From the NCBI RefSeq assembly GCF_029697505.1, contig NZ_JARJEF010000009.1:62001-126000 (forward strand): 64,000 bases of DNA, in the 5' to 3' direction. The stretch is from Pseudophaeobacter profundi (GTDB lineage Bacteria > Pseudomonadota > Alphaproteobacteria > Rhodobacterales > Rhodobacteraceae). The position numbers and the translations under genes are program-made. Shown piece by piece: positions 57,801 through 64,000 of this stretch; position 1 is the first letter of the stretch, and the number at the start of each line of letters is the position of its first letter. The notes below the pieces were generated by a model. It had not been told where the DNA came from, did not search any database, and saw only the letters and a list, made by a program, of their open reading frames with translations.

Positions 57801-60254
57801 TGCACGACAGATAGCGTCGAGGCAGATGACGGCCTCATTCGCCATGAATGCGATTTCCAGAAGCCAGCGGCCCACGTGGTCACGCAGTTGTCGCCAGCGA
57901 TCCTGCACAGCGCCGCGGCGACGCCCGCGCGATATTCCTGCGGCGATGTGGGTCACAAGATAGCTGCCGGGGGCTGCCACGGTCAGCAGTGTCCAGATCA
58001 GAGCCGCCTCGGGAATCACGAGCCAGCCGCACAGGGCAAGCAGCACAAGCGACGGAGCGATCAGGCTCCGGCGAAGATTATCAACGATCTTCCAACGATC
58101 GAGTGCAGACAGAGGATTGCGTAACCGATCACCGCTGCGCCCCGGTGCCTGTCGGCCAAGCCAGGGCAACAATTGCCAATCCCCGCGAATCCAGCGGTGC
58201 ATGCGACGTGCAAAATCCGGGTAGCGCGCGGGAAACCCTTCATAGAGCACGAGGTCGGTTGCCAGAGCCGCCCGCCCGTGGAGCCCCTCGAACAGGTCGT
58301 GACTGACCAGCGCGTTTTCTGGAACCCGGTTCCTGAGGCTGCGCCGAAAGGCCTGTGCGTCATAAGCCCCCTTTCCGGTGAAAATCCCTTCGCCGAAAAG
58401 GTCCTGGTAAACGTCGGATACCGCACGGCTGTAAATGTCGATGGCAGTGTCGCCTGTGTAGAGCCGCGTAAACGGCGAAACGGCCCCCGCTTCGGGGGAT
58501 ATTTCGATCCTGGGCTGGATGAAGGTGTAGCCCGCGATGACACGCTCTCCATCCTTGTCGAATTCAGCGCGATTGAGCGGATGCGCAAGCGCGCCAATAA
58601 GGCTGTGTACCACGCCCGGGGGCGCAATTGTGTCGGCATCAAGCGTCACGATATACCGCGCGGCGCGCAACCCTTCGACATCCCCCTCGGTCAGGGGGAA
58701 GGCATCCGTGCCCCCGTCATCCAGGAAGTCATTGAACGCCTCGATCTTGCCGCGTTTGCGCTCCCATCCCATCCAGATGCCGTCCACCTGGTTCCAGCTG
58801 CGTCGGCGATGCAGCAGGACGAAGGGCGCGGTTTTCTCGTATCGGCGGTTCAACTCCCGGATACCGTCGACAAGTGCCGCCTCAAGCGCCTGGTCCCCCT
58901 CCGTTACTTGTTGCGTGGCATCGGCAGGATCGCTCAAGAGCGCGTAGCGCATCTGTGGATCCGGGTTCGTCAGCATGTGACGTTCAATCTGCGCAAGAAG
59001 GGGAGGAACCTCCTCGGGGCTGCGGAAGATGGCCGGGACGATAACGGCTGCCTCGACACCTTCGGGCAGTCCCTTTTGGAAATCCATCTTGGGCAGCCCC
59101 CGCGGCGGCACGGTCTGCGTGACAAGCCAATTGGTCACCGTCACCGCAATGATCAAAGCAGGCATCAGCAGCAGCAGACCACCAAGCGCAAGAGCAATGC
59201 CGCTTGCACCCCAGGTGATGAGCAGCGCAAACGGTATGGCAAACGCCAGTGCGGCAACTCCGACAAGGCCCGTGACATAGACCCATCCCGGTCGGCGCAG
59301 CGCCAGGCGGCGAAAGGCTTCGGTGCGCTTGCCCCGATAGCCCCTCAGCGCCTCGAACTCGGCACGGCCACCATCGACCAACCACCATCCGATATGGTTC
59401 TGGCGTGGCGATCCCGTATGGTCGCGCGACATGCGAACCGCCTCGCGCGCGATGTCCGGCTCAGACTGTCCGGTCCCATCGGCAAGAACCTCGATCGCCT
59501 GCCGATACCGGTCTCGCGTGTCAAAATCCATCTCGGGGTATAGCCCGTCGGGTGACCTGCGCAGGATTGCCTCGACATGACTTGTGGCTTCGACGAATGC
59601 TTTCCAGTCGATCCGCTCAATTGCGGCAAGCGCCACAATCGCCCGCGACAGGGCGTCGGTGGGATCACGCTCTTGCCAGTTCTCGGGTCTGTCCAACCCT
59701 TGCATGGGCGGCGCGAGTTCCGGGACAAGACAACAGAAGGTCGTCACGATTTCTTCAAGCGCCACGAGCCGAAGCATCACAGGGAATGCCCAAAGTTCGG
59801 CGAGGGAGAGCCCTTCCTCGCCTTGGAACTTGTTCACGAAAGCCGTCGCAGTCGCTGCGTCGATCTGCGCGTGTGTTTCATCAACGTAGCTGCGAGCTGC
59901 AAGAAACGCACGCGGCCCGCCCCATGCTTCCGACATGGCGGATCGGGCGAGACGGCGATAGAAAGTCGGCGGCATATCTTCACGCACCTGACGCACCGCC
60001 CGACGCACATGATACTCGTTATCAAGGAGCCACTCTGCCGCCTTCGAGGCTTCGGGCGGTGGCGCCCGGCAGATGCGCCGCGCCTCATCCAGCCAGGCGG
60101 GAATCTTGTCGAGGTGCTTCCATACGGGTACGGCCCTCGCGGGGCCAGGATCCACGCAATTGTGCTGTATTTGGGTTTCGGACGCAGTGGCGACCTGCTC
60201 TTGCAACTGCGAGGCGGGCGGCGTCACGGCTCTTGCCGCAAGCCAGCGGGCCAT
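51834..60254 (-). CDS. ndvB: Cyclic beta-1,2-glucan synthase-like protein (NdvB/ChvB type)
   Basis: 2,806 residues. Order from the N-terminus: helical region, membrane segments about 325-380, GT84 glucosyltransferase with DxD-like TLDADT about 538, membrane segments about 730-770 and 845-895, glycoamylase-like domain about 940-1400, linker repeats, and a C-terminal GH94 phosphorylase module with the acid motif GSGDWNDGMDRVG near 2468. Makes cyclic glucans from UDP-glucose for periplasmic osmoadaptation and host contact. The start at 60254 (MARWLAARAV) overlaps the upstream usp stop region by 31 bp; the longer ORF (to 60425) is not favoured. No NdvA exporter gene is seen nearby. Confidence 0.9.
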   Translation of the reverse strand: MARWLAARAVTPPASQLQEQVATASETQIQHNCVDPGPARAVPVWKHLDKIPAWLDEARRICRAPPPEASKAAEWLLDNEYHVRRAVRQVREDMPPTFYRRLARSAMSEAWGGPRAFLAARSYVDETHAQIDAATATAFVNKFQGEEGLSLAELWAFPVMLRLVALEEIVTTFCCLVPELAPPMQGLDRPENWQERDPTDALSRAIVALAAIERIDWKAFVEATSHVEAILRRSPDGLYPEMDFDTRDRYRQAIEVLADGTGQSEPDIAREAVRMSRDHTGSPRQNHIGWWLVDGGRAEFEALRGYRGKRTEAFRRLALRRPGWVYVTGLVGVAALAFAIPFALLITWGASGIALALGGLLLLMPALIIAVTVTNWLVTQTVPPRGLPKMDFQKGLPEGVEAAVIVPAIFRSPEEVPPLLAQIERHMLTNPDPQMRYALLSDPADATQQVTEGDQALEAALVDGIRELNRRYEKTAPFVLLHRRRSWNQVDGIWMGWERKRGKIEAFNDFLDDGGTDAFPLTEGDVEGLRAARYIVTLDADTIAPPGVVHSLIGALAHPLNRAEFDKDGERVIAGYTFIQPRIEISPEAGAVSPFTRLYTGDTAIDIYSRAVSDVYQDLFGEGIFTGKGAYDAQAFRRSLRNRVPENALVSHDLFEGLHGRAALATDLVLYEGFPARYPDFARRMHRWIRGDWQLLPWLGRQAPGRSGDRLRNPLSALDRWKIVDNLRRSLIAPSLVLLALCGWLVIPEAALIWTLLTVAAPGSYLVTHIAAGISRGRRRGAVQDRWRQLRDHVGRWLLEIAFMANEAVICLDAICRAVWRLTVSRRNMLEWSTAAHVAATGANTRARFWIDMAGAPLLGLAITITLAVLAPAALPGALPLLVLWILSPEIAYLICRPWQPAEDSLSDIDVVWLRHIARRTWAYFETFAGPEDNWLAPDNYQTDPEAKIAHRSSPTNIGMQFLSSITALDLGHVGLRDLAQRTEYTLEALERIERHQGHLVNWFDTRTLLSLEPRYVSTVDSGNLSVSLLALREGFIEVANGPALSRSLWDGFIDTLGVLAEATGDLPTEHSQVIGARIRVLCERAEAARDDPAGWRRALCRSLEEDLPKLSGAILKALDATPGADPEELHFWFERSRHHAASFMRDLDTLCPWLVIDGWMKLEEHAGEVAKMLCPDMPLAQLEDALKRLQDGIEDLVKTGVDGTELQAAISAGQSAQVALRDNLLVLAQKADGLAMGMDFSFLYDRETRTFFIGYNLSFDRMDDHRYDLLASEARLASFVAIAKGDVPAEHWFHLGRPISRSSGPLTVLSWSGSMFEFLMPALLIRSAPGQLLGQSEQAAVDIQRRYGDRLGLPWGVSEAAFSARDTALNYQYRAFGVAGLGMRQGLAEDYVVAPYASALALSVRPGAVVRNLRRLEALGIRGRYGFYDAVDFTPSRLPETGTHVPVFTYMAHHQGMLLSAIGNALNDSIFVRRFSRDPRISAIDLLMHERVPWEYIPEPLPDAGSTLPEQIERRVRPLHGWPAENTDAPQVHTLGNGHLSIWLSSAATGSIWRHGQSLTSWGGNPVSDNGAARLLLRDAEDGATWEFRRRPEQWMDVMFHAEKASFHLQHHDIAATQEICVAAADDVEIRRVTLVNHDDRRRVIDVTTYAEPVLAPHTAHERHPAFSKLFVRSEILSDMNAVYFTRRPRRPEDAPPVMLHRLLCEDRGVVLEGTETDRRALVGRHGTYLAAANAEMTGTTGWTLDPVAALRARASLAPGQRTTFAFLTIAAGSRQAAIDTAERYATAPALDWAFEDAARSAADEANRVGLTPSEMAETQRLATHLLRPPARTAANGETTGSGQPDLWGLGVSGDLPIMLVRVAGAEKADLLPFLVRAQRWLRRNGLRSDLVVLGTKASSYEAPIAARLRDALRDAGLAEGIGGDGGIHLHSVDRISRSQVRALETLARVTLDGAAPTLDVALPTAPENYVKPPVFAPGGQPMTETFEPSEGPKDLIFDNGLGGFIPNNGDYFIQTEPGLKTPVPWCNVISNNKFGTIITESGLGFTWSLNSGEFRLTPWSNDPVSDTQGEAVYLRDEETARIWTVTPLPAGDQAPCRTTHRAGETVWQRFSQGLTQRLSVSVPKDAQVKLISLELTNTTDRPRRITATCYADWQLGATPSIAKPHVRTGYHDTARALIAQSGWSPAFAGQIAFLTASRQAHAMTCDRAAFLGPGGTALPEGLRRWSPWGRTDTVEDACAAYQLHLDIAPGATEKVVFVLGAATSLAEVETFAETFASPEKAAAATQAVADVWQHRLGAIRVETPDEAFDLMVNRWLPYQSFASRILARAGFQQASGGVGFRDQLQDMMAFLLSEPHRVRAHILDCAGHQFEEGDVLHWWHPPEERGVRTRCSDDMLWLVYATHAYVRATGDTSILTEQVPFLSAPPLAEDEEDRYAAFEIGQKATLLDHCLRAMQRGATKGAHGLPLIGSGDWNDGMDRVGCRGRGESVWLAWFAAYCGDACADLADLSDRADEAGFWRKRAGELRRAAEACAWDGEWYIRAFDDDGVPWGSAQNDECQIDSIAQSWAVLAGAPNRARAEQALRSAAAHLIDPEHRLVRLLTPAFDKTPRDPGYIRAYPPGVRENGGQYTHAAAWFGLAFARIGDGDEAYRIFDLINPARRSTTLEGVLDYRGEPYIMPADVGGAAPFEGRAGWTWYTGAAAWGWRLAVEGILGLELRGGALHIAACLPSDWTGYRATVRGQAGSIAIEVQQVDCRDGSSANTQDGKGEDGMLVEFPTDGSTRQVHVQVCRGSIKHTRQASARA

Positions 60255-61240
60255 CTCGGTGTTGTACCGCCAGCGCGATGAGTGCTCATCTCCGCGTTCC
60301 TGATCAGCAGAACTGGTGTCACAGCACGGGAGAGCAGATATTCTGCGGTGCTCCCGATGGGCAGATCCGGATCGTTTCCCAGCCCGCGGGCCGAAAGGAC
60401 CACCAGCTCGCCCCGTTCCTCGCAAATCGCCTTCATCAGGGCTCGGCGTGGCTCATCTCCGCTGAGCCGACGGACACGGTTGCCGTGTCTGTGGGCGGGG
60501 AGCAATCGACGCAAACGCTGAATCCGATCTTCGGCCGTGCGTGCTGCCTCATCCTTGAGTTCACGCCAGAGCGCCTCATCCCCCTGTCCCGTCCGTCCAG
60601 TGCCGAACCCGCCGACATGCGAAACTGCGTGAAGGATGACCAGTTCTGCCGCGCGGATCCGCGCAATCGCGGCGGCGAAGCGAAGCGCGGCTTCCGACAG
60701 CGGCGAACCATCCATTGGGACTATGATACGGCGCCTCCTTGAGGGCTCACCTGCTATTTCGTCGGGAACGAGCAGAACCGATCCATGAAAGACCTCTGCA
60801 AGATGCCTGGCCGTCCCACCCAGGCCCCATCGGCTCGGCGGTCCGAAAGTCCCCGTGCCCAAGACCAGAAGATCCACATCGCAGCGCAGCGCCTCTTCGT
60901 GGATGCACCGCGTTGCTGAACCGCACGCCACAATCGCACGTATCTCGGTGGTCGCCCCGGCCATGTCGGACATACGCAGAAGATCGGCAATCTCATCTCG
61001 TTTGGTCAATTCCCAGTCGATCGGATCGGCGCAACGAAGCGTGGACGACACCGCGGGCACAACCCGCATGGCTGTCAGGTCAGCCCCCGTCTGGTTCGCC
61101 AGCAATACAGCTTGTTCCAGTATGCGCGCGGCATCAGGGGACCGGTCGAGACAAACCATCACATGGCGTAACAGGCGAGCGTCGCTCGCCTGCCCATGTG
61201 GCCGGTCCACGATGGTCGACCCGGAATGAATATCAGGCAT
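60224..61240 (-). CDS. Tandem universal stress protein
   Basis: 338 residues made of two Usp units (about 28-160 and 172-315). The second ends with the nucleotide-binding signature LSARGLGNDPDLPIGSTAEYLL (G-x2-G-x9-GS); the first has LVLGTGTFGPPSRWGLGGTARHL. The ATG at 61240 has a GGGAGG site, so the ATG 18 bp upstream is rejected. Last codons overlap the glucan-synthase start. Two FNR-type boxes (14, 15) lie upstream. Confidence 0.9.
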   Translation of the reverse strand: MPDIHSGSTIVDRPHGQASDARLLRHVMVCLDRSPDAARILEQAVLLANQTGADLTAMRVVPAVSSTLRCADPIDWELTKRDEIADLLRMSDMAGATTEIRAIVACGSATRCIHEEALRCDVDLLVLGTGTFGPPSRWGLGGTARHLAEVFHGSVLLVPDEIAGEPSRRRRIIVPMDGSPLSEAALRFAAAIARIRAAELVILHAVSHVGGFGTGRTGQGDEALWRELKDEAARTAEDRIQRLRRLLPAHRHGNRVRRLSGDEPRRALMKAICEERGELVVLSARGLGNDPDLPIGSTAEYLLSRAVTPVLLIRNAEMSTHRAGGTTPRWPAGLRQEP

Positions 61241-61320
61241 GGGCAACCTCCCGTCCATGAGACGCTAAGTTATTGCTTGAAGCTTGGGCCTATATGCTAC
61301 CCGCACAGGCCAAGCGTTCA

Positions 61321-61334
61321 TTGACGGGGCGCAA
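61321..61334 (-). promoter_or_regulatory. FNR-type box 14 (weak)
   Basis: Minus strand TTGCGCCCCGTCAA; distal half degenerate. Centre 87.5 bp upstream of the tandem usp start. Confidence 0.4.
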
Positions 61335-61389
61335 TTCGCCCGCCTTGCACCTGACACAATCATAGCGCGACCAGAGAGGTCTGATGTCA

Positions 61390-61403
61390 TTGATAGCTGT
61401 CAA
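61390..61403 (-). promoter_or_regulatory. FNR-type box 15
   Basis: Minus strand TTGACAGCTATCAA, strong. Centre 156.5 bp upstream of the usp start. Confidence 0.6.
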
Positions 61404-61575
61404 TGAAATGGCATGGGCTGTGTTTAGAATAGCCGTGCTGGTGTGTGCAGATCTTGCTGTGATGTTTCGCCCGAACGCATTGTCGCGTGAGATCATTTCA
61501 GTGGGCGGCTCAGATACTCGGTCTGCGTCTTGAAGCACGACGCGTGAACACTGTTCAGCTGTCTTTGACGGGACG

Positions 61576-61783
61576 AGGTTCGGACAACACACATGCGAGG
61601 CAGAGTTGAAATCGCGCAAGGAGGCGCTGGACGATGCAATCAACACCACGAAGGCCGCAGTGGAACAAGGCGTCGCCCGGCGGTGGCCTCGCGCTTGTCC
61701 ACGTGATCGAAGCCGTCAATACGGTAGCAAAGCAGATGGACGGCGACAAACCCGCGCGTCAGGCGCTTGACACTTATGCCTGA
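61576..61783 (+). pseudogene. groEL relic with a frameshift
   Basis: In one frame the DNA reads TCEAELKSRKEALDDAINTT, then KAAVEQGV; after a shift near 61675 it reads PGGGLALVHVIEAVNTVAKQ and MDGDKPARQALDTYA with a TGA at 61781-61783. This matches the GroEL stretch ...VELKERKxRVDDALxATRAAVEEGVVPGGGxAL... of the equatorial domain (about residues 375-440). Only some 65 residues remain, so it is a pseudogene. Its end overlaps the start of the PolX-like gene. Confidence 0.7.
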
Positions 61784-62699
61784 TCGCACCGCAATCGACA
61801 TGCCGGTTGTACCAGAGCAAAACAGATTGCTTGCTGCGAGCTTGAACGAATACGCAGACCTGTTGGAATCCCAGGGCGACGATGGGTTCCGGGTCAAGGC
61901 CTACCGCACCGCCGCCCGCGAAATCTCCACGCTTTCTGATCCCCTCCAGCACCTTTTCGAAACCGGCGGCGCAAAAGCGCTCGTCGCGTTGCGCGGAATC
62001 GGACGCAGCATCGCCGCAGCAATCATCGAGATGTTGACAACAGGGCACTGGCAACAGCTCGACCGCCTGAAGGGCCGCCTGACGCCAGAAGCCCTGTTCG
62101 CATCCATTCCCGGCATCGGCGAGAAACTTGCCAGACGCCTGGTCGATACGCTGGACATCGAAACGCTGGAAGATCTGGAAGCCGCGCTTCATCTTGGCGA
62201 AACACCTGTCCCCGGCATCGGGCCAAGGCGGCGGACCGCCATTCTGGCAGTGCTTGGTCAAAGATTGGCGCGACGTCGCCGAGCGGATACGACGGCGCAT
62301 GGCGGTGATGAGCCACCGGTTTCGCTTCTGCTGGATGCAGACGATCTCTACCGCGCACAGGCCGAAGCCGGAGATTTGCAGCGCATAGCACCGAAACGCT
62401 TCAACCCAACCGGTGAGGCCTGGCTGCCGATCATGCACACCCGGCGCGGTAACTGGCACCTGACCGTGTTGTACTCGAACAGCGCGCGGGCACATGAACT
62501 GGATCGCACCCGCGATTGGGTCGTGATTTATTTCCAGGACGCCGACGGTCCCGAGGGGCGCTGCACCGTGGTGACCGAACGGACGGGTTCGCTGGCCGGA
62601 ATGCGTGTCGTCCGCGGTCGTGAGAACGAATGCAGACAGCACTACGAGAAGTCCCCGGCCAGCGTCGCTGCCCGGCTGTCAAGAACACGCCACCCCTGA
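61776..62699 (+). CDS. PolX-like helix-hairpin-helix protein without polymerase domain
   Basis: 307 residues. Three HhH motifs (LRGIGRSIAAAII, IPGIGEKLARRLV, VPGIGPRRRTAIL at about 75-150) match the N-terminal region of family X polymerases. The C-terminal half (DLQRIAPKRFNPTGEAWLPIMHTRRGNWHLTVLYSNSARAHELDRTRDWVVIYF) is a distinct domain; the GS-x-R-R and DxD residues of polymerase X are absent. Likely a DNA-binding protein of unknown role. The ATG at 61776 lacks a strong site; a TTG at 61767 is possible. Confidence 0.75.
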   Translation: MPDRTAIDMPVVPEQNRLLAASLNEYADLLESQGDDGFRVKAYRTAAREISTLSDPLQHLFETGGAKALVALRGIGRSIAAAIIEMLTTGHWQQLDRLKGRLTPEALFASIPGIGEKLARRLVDTLDIETLEDLEAALHLGETPVPGIGPRRRTAILAVLGQRLARRRRADTTAHGGDEPPVSLLLDADDLYRAQAEAGDLQRIAPKRFNPTGEAWLPIMHTRRGNWHLTVLYSNSARAHELDRTRDWVVIYFQDADGPEGRCTVVTERTGSLAGMRVVRGRENECRQHYEKSPASVAARLSRTRHP

Positions 62700-62733
62700 G
62701 CCCCGGCCGCCTCACCGCAGGCCCGATCACGGG

Positions 62734-62850
62734 TCAGGACCGGGACCACGGCAGCGCAATAGCGCCGAGGGCCAAGGCCGTGATCAGCGCGACAACCGCG
62801 CAGATCAGCGTGCTCAACCGCGCGAATGACCCGGCAAGTCGCCGCGCCAT
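62734..62850 (-). CDS. Possible small single-pass membrane protein
   Basis: 38 residues (MARRLAGSFARLSTLICAVV, then ALITALALGAIALPWSRS): short basic head, one hydrophobic helix. It starts 20 bp after the BON protein stop on the same strand. No clear ribosome-binding site. Could be chance. Confidence 0.3.
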   Translation of the reverse strand: MARRLAGSFARLSTLICAVVALITALALGAIALPWSRS

Positions 62851-62869
62851 TCAGTTTGACATGGAACGC

Positions 62870-63517
62870 TCACCGCACCGCCAGATGATCGATGACGTTT
62901 GTCACCCCGGGGGCCGCCCAGGCCGCGCGCTCCGCACTCTTGCGTTCGCCCAGATAGCGGACTTCCCCCTCAAGCGTTACGGTGCCGTCATGAACCGCCA
63001 CCCGGATCCCCGAGGCATCGAGTTCCGCATCGCGCACGAGGGTCTTCTTGATCCGCTCCGATACGTCCGAAACCTTTACAGAAGGGCGAACCTTGAGATG
63101 GTTGTTGATGCCGGTTACCCCCGTCATCCGACCGATGACACGCTCTGCGGCATCAGCCTGATATCGCCATTCCACATTCCCCTCGAGGGTGACCCGGCCC
63201 TTGGCGACGGTGACATGGATTTTGTCTTCCGGCACCGATGTGTTCCACCTTAGCGAATTGGCGACGCGTTTCGCGATCTCATCGTCAGCTGTGATGTGGG
63301 CGCCAATTGGCCGGACCTCGATTTCATCAGCAATCGCACGAACGCCAACGACGGTTTCAACGATATCCCGCGTCGTAATCTTGTCGCTATAGGTGCGCAC
63401 ATGCCCTGTCAGCGTCACGACACCCTGATCGACCGCCACGCCAATGTCAGCGGCATCAATGCTGGGCTCGAAATCAAGTTCGTCGATGATGTCTAGTCGT
63501 AGTTGCTTGTCAGTCAT
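62870..63517 (-). CDS. Triple-BON-domain protein
   Basis: 215 residues with three BON repeats (about 4-68, 76-145, 150-215), each with the G-x-V-x-L-x-G core (VDQGVVTLTGHV, VAKGRVTLEGNV, VHDGTVTLEGEV). No signal peptide, so probably cytoplasmic, unlike OsmY. BON domains bind membranes or ligands in osmotic and stress responses. The ATG at 63517 follows TGGAGGAAG; the ORF opens at 63577 without a site. The weak FNR-type box 16 lies 66.5 bp upstream. Confidence 0.88.
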   Translation of the reverse strand: MTDKQLRLDIIDELDFEPSIDAADIGVAVDQGVVTLTGHVRTYSDKITTRDIVETVVGVRAIADEIEVRPIGAHITADDEIAKRVANSLRWNTSVPEDKIHVTVAKGRVTLEGNVEWRYQADAAERVIGRMTGVTGINNHLKVRPSVKVSDVSERIKKTLVRDAELDASGIRVAVHDGTVTLEGEVRYLGERKSAERAAWAAPGVTNVIDHLAVR

Positions 63518-63882
63518 TTCTTCCTCCACTCTGAAAACCACATCGAGCAAGATATCTTTGCGGATTTCTATCGGCATTGATGGCTCGCAACGACCGTAGC
63601 AAAATGCGCTGGACGAGGACCTGACGGGAGTGGGAAAGACTTGGGGTTGGGTGCTATGAAGTCGTGGCTATTCAAATAGGAAGACCGCCACGGATCCACA
63701 AATTGCTATTGAAACGACTATTACAGGCGGCAGGAACCGATCTCATCTGGTTGGTCGCCGAATTGGACACCTGACTGGCCAAACCGAGGGCGACATCCGC
63801 ACGAATCTGCACGCCGCCTGCGCATGATCGCGGTTAGCGACTGGTGCCGTATCCGTACGTTTGGGCCAAAGCTAGCCCTATG
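63518..63882. other. 365-bp gap between the BON gene and the TetR-like gene
   Basis: Contains FNR-type box 16; otherwise nothing recognisable. Confidence 0.5.
63577..63590 (-). promoter_or_regulatory. FNR-type box 16 (weak)
   Basis: Minus strand TTGCGAGCCATCAA; distal half degenerate. Centre 66.5 bp upstream of the BON protein ATG. Confidence 0.45.
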
Positions 63883-64000
63883 CTAAAGCCCAGCCACCCC
63901 GGTGAGGGTAAGGTCGGCCACCAGGTCTGCATAGTCTTCGCGGGCTTTTGATCCCGCGCCTGAATTCCACATGTAGTACCAGTTGAGCATGCCAAAAACT
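63883..64000 (-). CDS. TetR-family regulator, C-terminal part only
   Basis: Last 38 or so codons of a minus-strand gene running off the window end. The peptide MLNWYYMWNSGAGSKARED then YADLVADLTLTGVAGL, with a TAG at 63883-63885, fits the TetR/AcrR C-terminus (NW-x-MWY...YADLVLNGL). The DNA-binding half is outside. Confidence 0.55.
   Translation of the reverse strand, partial: VFGMLNWYYMWNSGAGSKAREDYADLVADLTLTGVAGL

Larger units (their letters stand above)
61241..61775. other. 535-bp region between usp and the PolX-like gene
   Basis: Holds FNR-type boxes 14 and 15 (toward usp) and a groEL relic at 61576-61783. The remainder shows no gene. Confidence 0.55.

Noticed and set aside
58173-59543. 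Long plus-strand open frame (456 codons) opposite the glucan synthase gene
   Set aside because: Antisense shadow of a GC-rich gene; no domain or motif and no ribosome-binding site.

Overview
The window looks like the chromosome (or a large replicon) of a GC-rich alphaproteobacterium, most likely Rhodobacteraceae/Roseobacter group. The basis is the family content and order of the first 16.7 kb: coaBC, a ChaN-like lipoprotein, an RpoH-type sigma factor, cobU, comM-like, gshB, yraN, rsmI, an LpoA-like lipoprotein, glnD, murJ, a rhomboid and trpS. I do not name a species.

Region 1 (1-16652) is core housekeeping: coenzyme A synthesis, heat-shock sigma factor, cobalamin nucleotide loop, glutathione metabolism, rRNA methylation, PII signalling, lipid II flipping and Trp-tRNA charging. 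It ends at a strong hairpin (16677-16717).

Region 2 (16719 to about 63590) is a different world: a nearly continuous stress and low-oxygen island. In order it holds a chaperone/protease block (CbpM, CbpA-type DnaJ, HtrA protease, Hsp20) and a metabolic operon made of a HemG-like flavodoxin fused to an acetyl-CoA synthetase-like enzyme, a fused E1 alpha-beta 2-oxoacid dehydrogenase, a lipoyl E2, an acyl carrier protein and a Zn alcohol dehydrogenase. Then come a PfkB sugar kinase, PEP synthase, phasin/Usp and an SPW-repeat membrane protein. A complete N-type rotary ATPase operon follows (beta, epsilon, Q, R, a, c, b, alpha, gamma) with a phosphoribosyltransferase at its head. After it lie a cytochrome c, an oleate hydratase broken by a stop codon, FtsH, DUF2267, CBS, a ribosome hibernation factor, two Crp/Fnr regulators, a host-attachment-family protein, a second Hsp20, a YgiT-type zinc-finger protein, a 2,806-residue cyclic beta-glucan synthase-like enzyme, a tandem Usp, a PolX-like HhH protein and a triple-BON protein. 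No tRNA, integrase, IS element or CRISPR array is visible.

The unifying signal is a 14-bp FNR-type box (TTGAY-N4-RTCAA, usually with C/G-rich centre) seen 16 times in the island. For about ten genes its centre lies 65-73 bp before the chosen start codon. The window itself encodes a regulator with an FNR-like four-cysteine pattern and an E-x-x-S-R recognition helix, plus a second regulator with the same helix. I therefore read region 2 as one oxygen- (or NO-) responsive dormancy/survival regulon: protein protection, ribosome hibernation, PEP and acetyl-CoA handling, an auxiliary ion-pumping ATPase, and envelope/osmotic glucan. Several members are decaying (relics of usp and groEL, stop codon in oleate hydratase). 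The window ends in the 3' part of a TetR-like gene.
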